DNA from: JAFAGX01 sp963759875
GTDB lineage: Bacteria; Acidobacteriota; Terriglobia; Terriglobales; Acidobacteriaceae
NCBI GenBank assembly: GCA_963759875.1
Contig: CAVXBB010000017.1
Coordinates: 124,001 to 188,000 of the forward strand
Length of the DNA stretch: 64,000 nt
Direction: 5' to 3'
Shown: positions 62,330 through 64,000 of the stretch, in pieces
Position numbering within the stretch: the first letter of the stretch is position 1
How the letters are laid out: every line of letters begins with the position of its first letter
Position numbers and translations under genes: made by a program
The notes under the pieces: generated by a model
The model's input: only the letters and a program-made list of their open reading frames with translations
What the model was told of the DNA's origin: nothing
Databases searched by the model: none

Positions 62330-64000
62330 TTGACCACAACTGCGTTTGCGACAAGGCAGCCAATTAGCGCTCGAGAGACGCGAGTCAGTGTTTTTGTGGC
62401 AGGAGTGGCAATCAGCAGCTTTGCTGCATTGCTCCTGGAATTGGCCCTGACGCGCCTTTTCTCCGTGGTCCTGTTCTACCACTTTGCTTTCCTTGCGATA
62501 TCCATTGCTCTGCTGGGACTCGGGGCAGGAGGTGTGTTCGCTTACTTAAGCAAGCGATGGTTTGGAGGTTTTGAAACTCGCGGCCTGCTGACGGTGCTGT
62601 CCCTCGCGAACGCCGTGCTTATCCCAATTGTTCTGGAGATTGTGCTTCACGTTCCTGTTTCTCTGGAGCTCTCGCGGGCAAATGTTGGGAGATTGTCGGC
62701 AATGTATTTCGCATCGGCGCTGCCGTTCTTTATCACCGGACTTCAGTTCTCCATGATCTTTGCGCGTGAGACTAAGCACATTCCTCGTTTGTATGGCGCT
62801 GATCTTGTGGGTGGAGCACTGGCCTGCCTGGCAATCGTTCCGCTGCTCAATTTCCTGGGTGGGCCGAATACGGTCCTATTCGCGGCTTTTATGTCGGCGA
62901 TTGCGAGCGGGGTTTGGGGCGCAACCGCCCTCAGCCGAAAAATTGCCATCACTTTGGCGGCTGTTTTGCTTGTGATTATGGCCGCCAATCACTCCGGAAA
63001 ACTGGCTGATGTGGTGTATGCGAAAGGGCAATTTCGGGATCCGTCATGGGTGGAATTCGCACGATGGAATGCAATTTCGCGCATTGAGGTAGATCGCCAA
63101 GCAGATGCAAAGGTTATCGTGATTGATGCGGACGCATCCAGTTACATCATGAATGCCGATCCCAAGCACTGGAAGGGTACTGATTGGGAGAAGGATTTGA
63201 TGTCAGCGCCGCCGGCGCTTGCCAACGTGCTACGCCCACACGGGACTTACGCGATCATCGGTCCCGGCGGGGGAGTCGATGTTCTACGAGCGTTGGGCAA
63301 TGGCAGCCCGAGCGTAACCGGGATCGAAATCAATCCCATTATTGCCAATAGCGTGATGCGTGGGCGCTACGCCGATTACAGCTATCACCTTTACCAACGC
63401 CCGGACGTGCATATTCACGTGCGCGATGGCCGATCATTCATTCGCAGCACAGCCCAGAAGTTCGATGTGGTGCAGATGACGTTGGTGGACACCTGGGCCT
63501 CAACCGCGGCGGGGGCATTTGCGCTCAGTGAAAACAGCCTGTATACGGTTGAGGCGTTGCGGGCATATTTCGACCATCTGAATCCGGATGGCCTGATTGC
63601 CATCACACGCTGGGAATTTCGCCAGCCACGAGAAGCGTTACGCGTGGTTTCAGTGGCAATGGAAGCTCTGCATGGGTTGGGAGTGAGTGATCCCGGCAAG
63701 AACTTCGTTGTAGCTTCCGATGGAGACCTCAACGAAGATGGCAGACCAGTTGTAGTTCTGGTCAAGAAGTCCGGGTTTAGCGAAGAAGAAGAGCAGGCAA
63801 TCCGATCGCACATGCAAGATAATGCAAGGCTGGCGCTGCTTTATATGCCTTCGGAGCCTCGGCCCAATGCATTCTCGTCGTTGATAACGGGCAACGATCC
63901 TTATGGGTTCGCGCAGAAGTATGCGTATAACGTAGCTCCGGTAAAAGATGACGCGCCATTTTTCTTTTTCACTTTGAAACTCACCCAGGTTCTGAAGGGA
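62330..64000 (+). CDS. Membrane protein fused to a spermidine-synthase-like domain (partial, right edge)
   Basis: 557 codons are visible and the frame is open at the right edge. The N-terminal part has about six to seven membrane segments (SFAALLLELALTRLF, AFLAISIALLGLGAGG and others, to about residue 220). Next comes a class I methyltransferase/spermidine-synthase-like domain with TYAIIGPGGGVDVLRALG, GIEINPIIAN and FDVVQMTLVDTW. The start is a TTG with AAGGGA about eight bases upstream. Function is uncertain: aminopropyl transfer or a membrane-linked methyltransfer. Confidence 0.8.
   Translation, partial: MTTTAFATRQPISARETRVSVFVAGVAISSFAALLLELALTRLFSVVLFYHFAFLAISIALLGLGAGGVFAYLSKRWFGGFETRGLLTVLSLANAVLIPIVLEIVLHVPVSLELSRANVGRLSAMYFASALPFFITGLQFSMIFARETKHIPRLYGADLVGGALACLAIVPLLNFLGGPNTVLFAAFMSAIASGVWGATALSRKIAITLAAVLLVIMAANHSGKLADVVYAKGQFRDPSWVEFARWNAISRIEVDRQADAKVIVIDADASSYIMNADPKHWKGTDWEKDLMSAPPALANVLRPHGTYAIIGPGGGVDVLRALGNGSPSVTGIEINPIIANSVMRGRYADYSYHLYQRPDVHIHVRDGRSFIRSTAQKFDVVQMTLVDTWASTAAGAFALSENSLYTVEALRAYFDHLNPDGLIAITRWEFRQPREALRVVSVAMEALHGLGVSDPGKNFVVASDGDLNEDGRPVVVLVKKSGFSEEEEQAIRSHMQDNARLALLYMPSEPRPNAFSSLITGNDPYGFAQKYAYNVAPVKDDAPFFFFTLKLTQVLKG

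Noticed and set aside
1..64000. CRISPR arrays, insertion sequences, prophage, rRNA or tRNA genes
   Set aside because: I found no regularly spaced repeats, transposase or phage genes, or rRNA/tRNA sequence in the window.

Overview
The window looks like chromosome of a soil-type Acidobacteriota (Terriglobia / Koribacter-like). I infer this from the LptD-bearing diderm gene set, a small MYTGKLIEEL-type protein inside the dcw cluster that I recall from acidobacterial genomes, a MurE with the meso-diaminopimelate DNPR motif, many secreted or TPR proteins, and a fused membrane/spermidine-synthase-like protein. It reads as core chromosome: I see no insertion sequence, phage, CRISPR array, rRNA or tRNA.

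Region 1 (1-12.03 kb, minus strand) is the division and cell-wall (dcw) cluster in the order mraZ, rsmH, small conserved ORF, ftsL, ftsI, murE, murF, mraY, murD, ftsW, murG (cut by the left edge). It starts from a good promoter followed by three 10-bp-spaced GTGG repeats, which look like an MraZ operator. About 7.3-11.5 kb is riddled with single-base frameshifts (ftsI, ftsL, the small ORF, rsmH, mraZ), and murF carries one near 5036. Since these genes are normally essential and the motifs are all present in shifted frames, I treat this as poor consensus rather than gene decay. Short dispersed repeats (CACCACGGAGGC type) and a REP-like hairpin sit between the genes.

Region 2 (12.2-17.8 kb) holds a threonine-dehydratase-like enzyme, an OmpA-domain outer-membrane protein, a YbjQ-family protein, a Tat-exported molybdopterin oxidoreductase with a cytochrome b561 partner, and the RNase P RNA gene. 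Region 3 (17.8-30.3 kb) has an orphan CHASE3 sensor, a large TPR protein, purH, a methyltransferase, an XRE regulator, a dienelactone hydrolase, a GNAT enzyme, fabG, a cation/proton antiporter, a DUF2071 protein (frameshifted) and a secreted LolA-like protein.

Region 4 (30.4-44.5 kb) has a tandem ThyX-like flavoprotein, purM, a lipid kinase, sppA, an HU/IHF protein, a GAF protein, an exported GH3 hexosaminidase with an overlapping lipoprotein, the pyrR-pyrB-pyrC operon, the msrPQ methionine sulfoxide repair pair and a stand-alone cyclic-nucleotide-binding protein. Region 5 (44.7-64 kb) has gltX, an RDD membrane protein, lptD, an alpha/beta hydrolase, prmC, a MacB-type permease, a family 2 glycosyltransferase, a frameshifted YjbQ-family gene, a cytochrome c, guaA, a secreted Ntn-type hydrolase, membrane proteins of unknown role, selA, a DUF488 protein, acpS and the edge-truncated membrane/spermidine-synthase-like gene.

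Two patterns run through the window. Many genes have a -10-like hexamer only 6-10 nt before the start codon and no Shine-Dalgarno, suggesting leaderless transcripts (pyrR, sppA, acpS, selA, murE and others). Envelope construction dominates the content (peptidoglycan, LptD, OmpA, SppA, exported GH3), together with de novo purine and pyrimidine synthesis.
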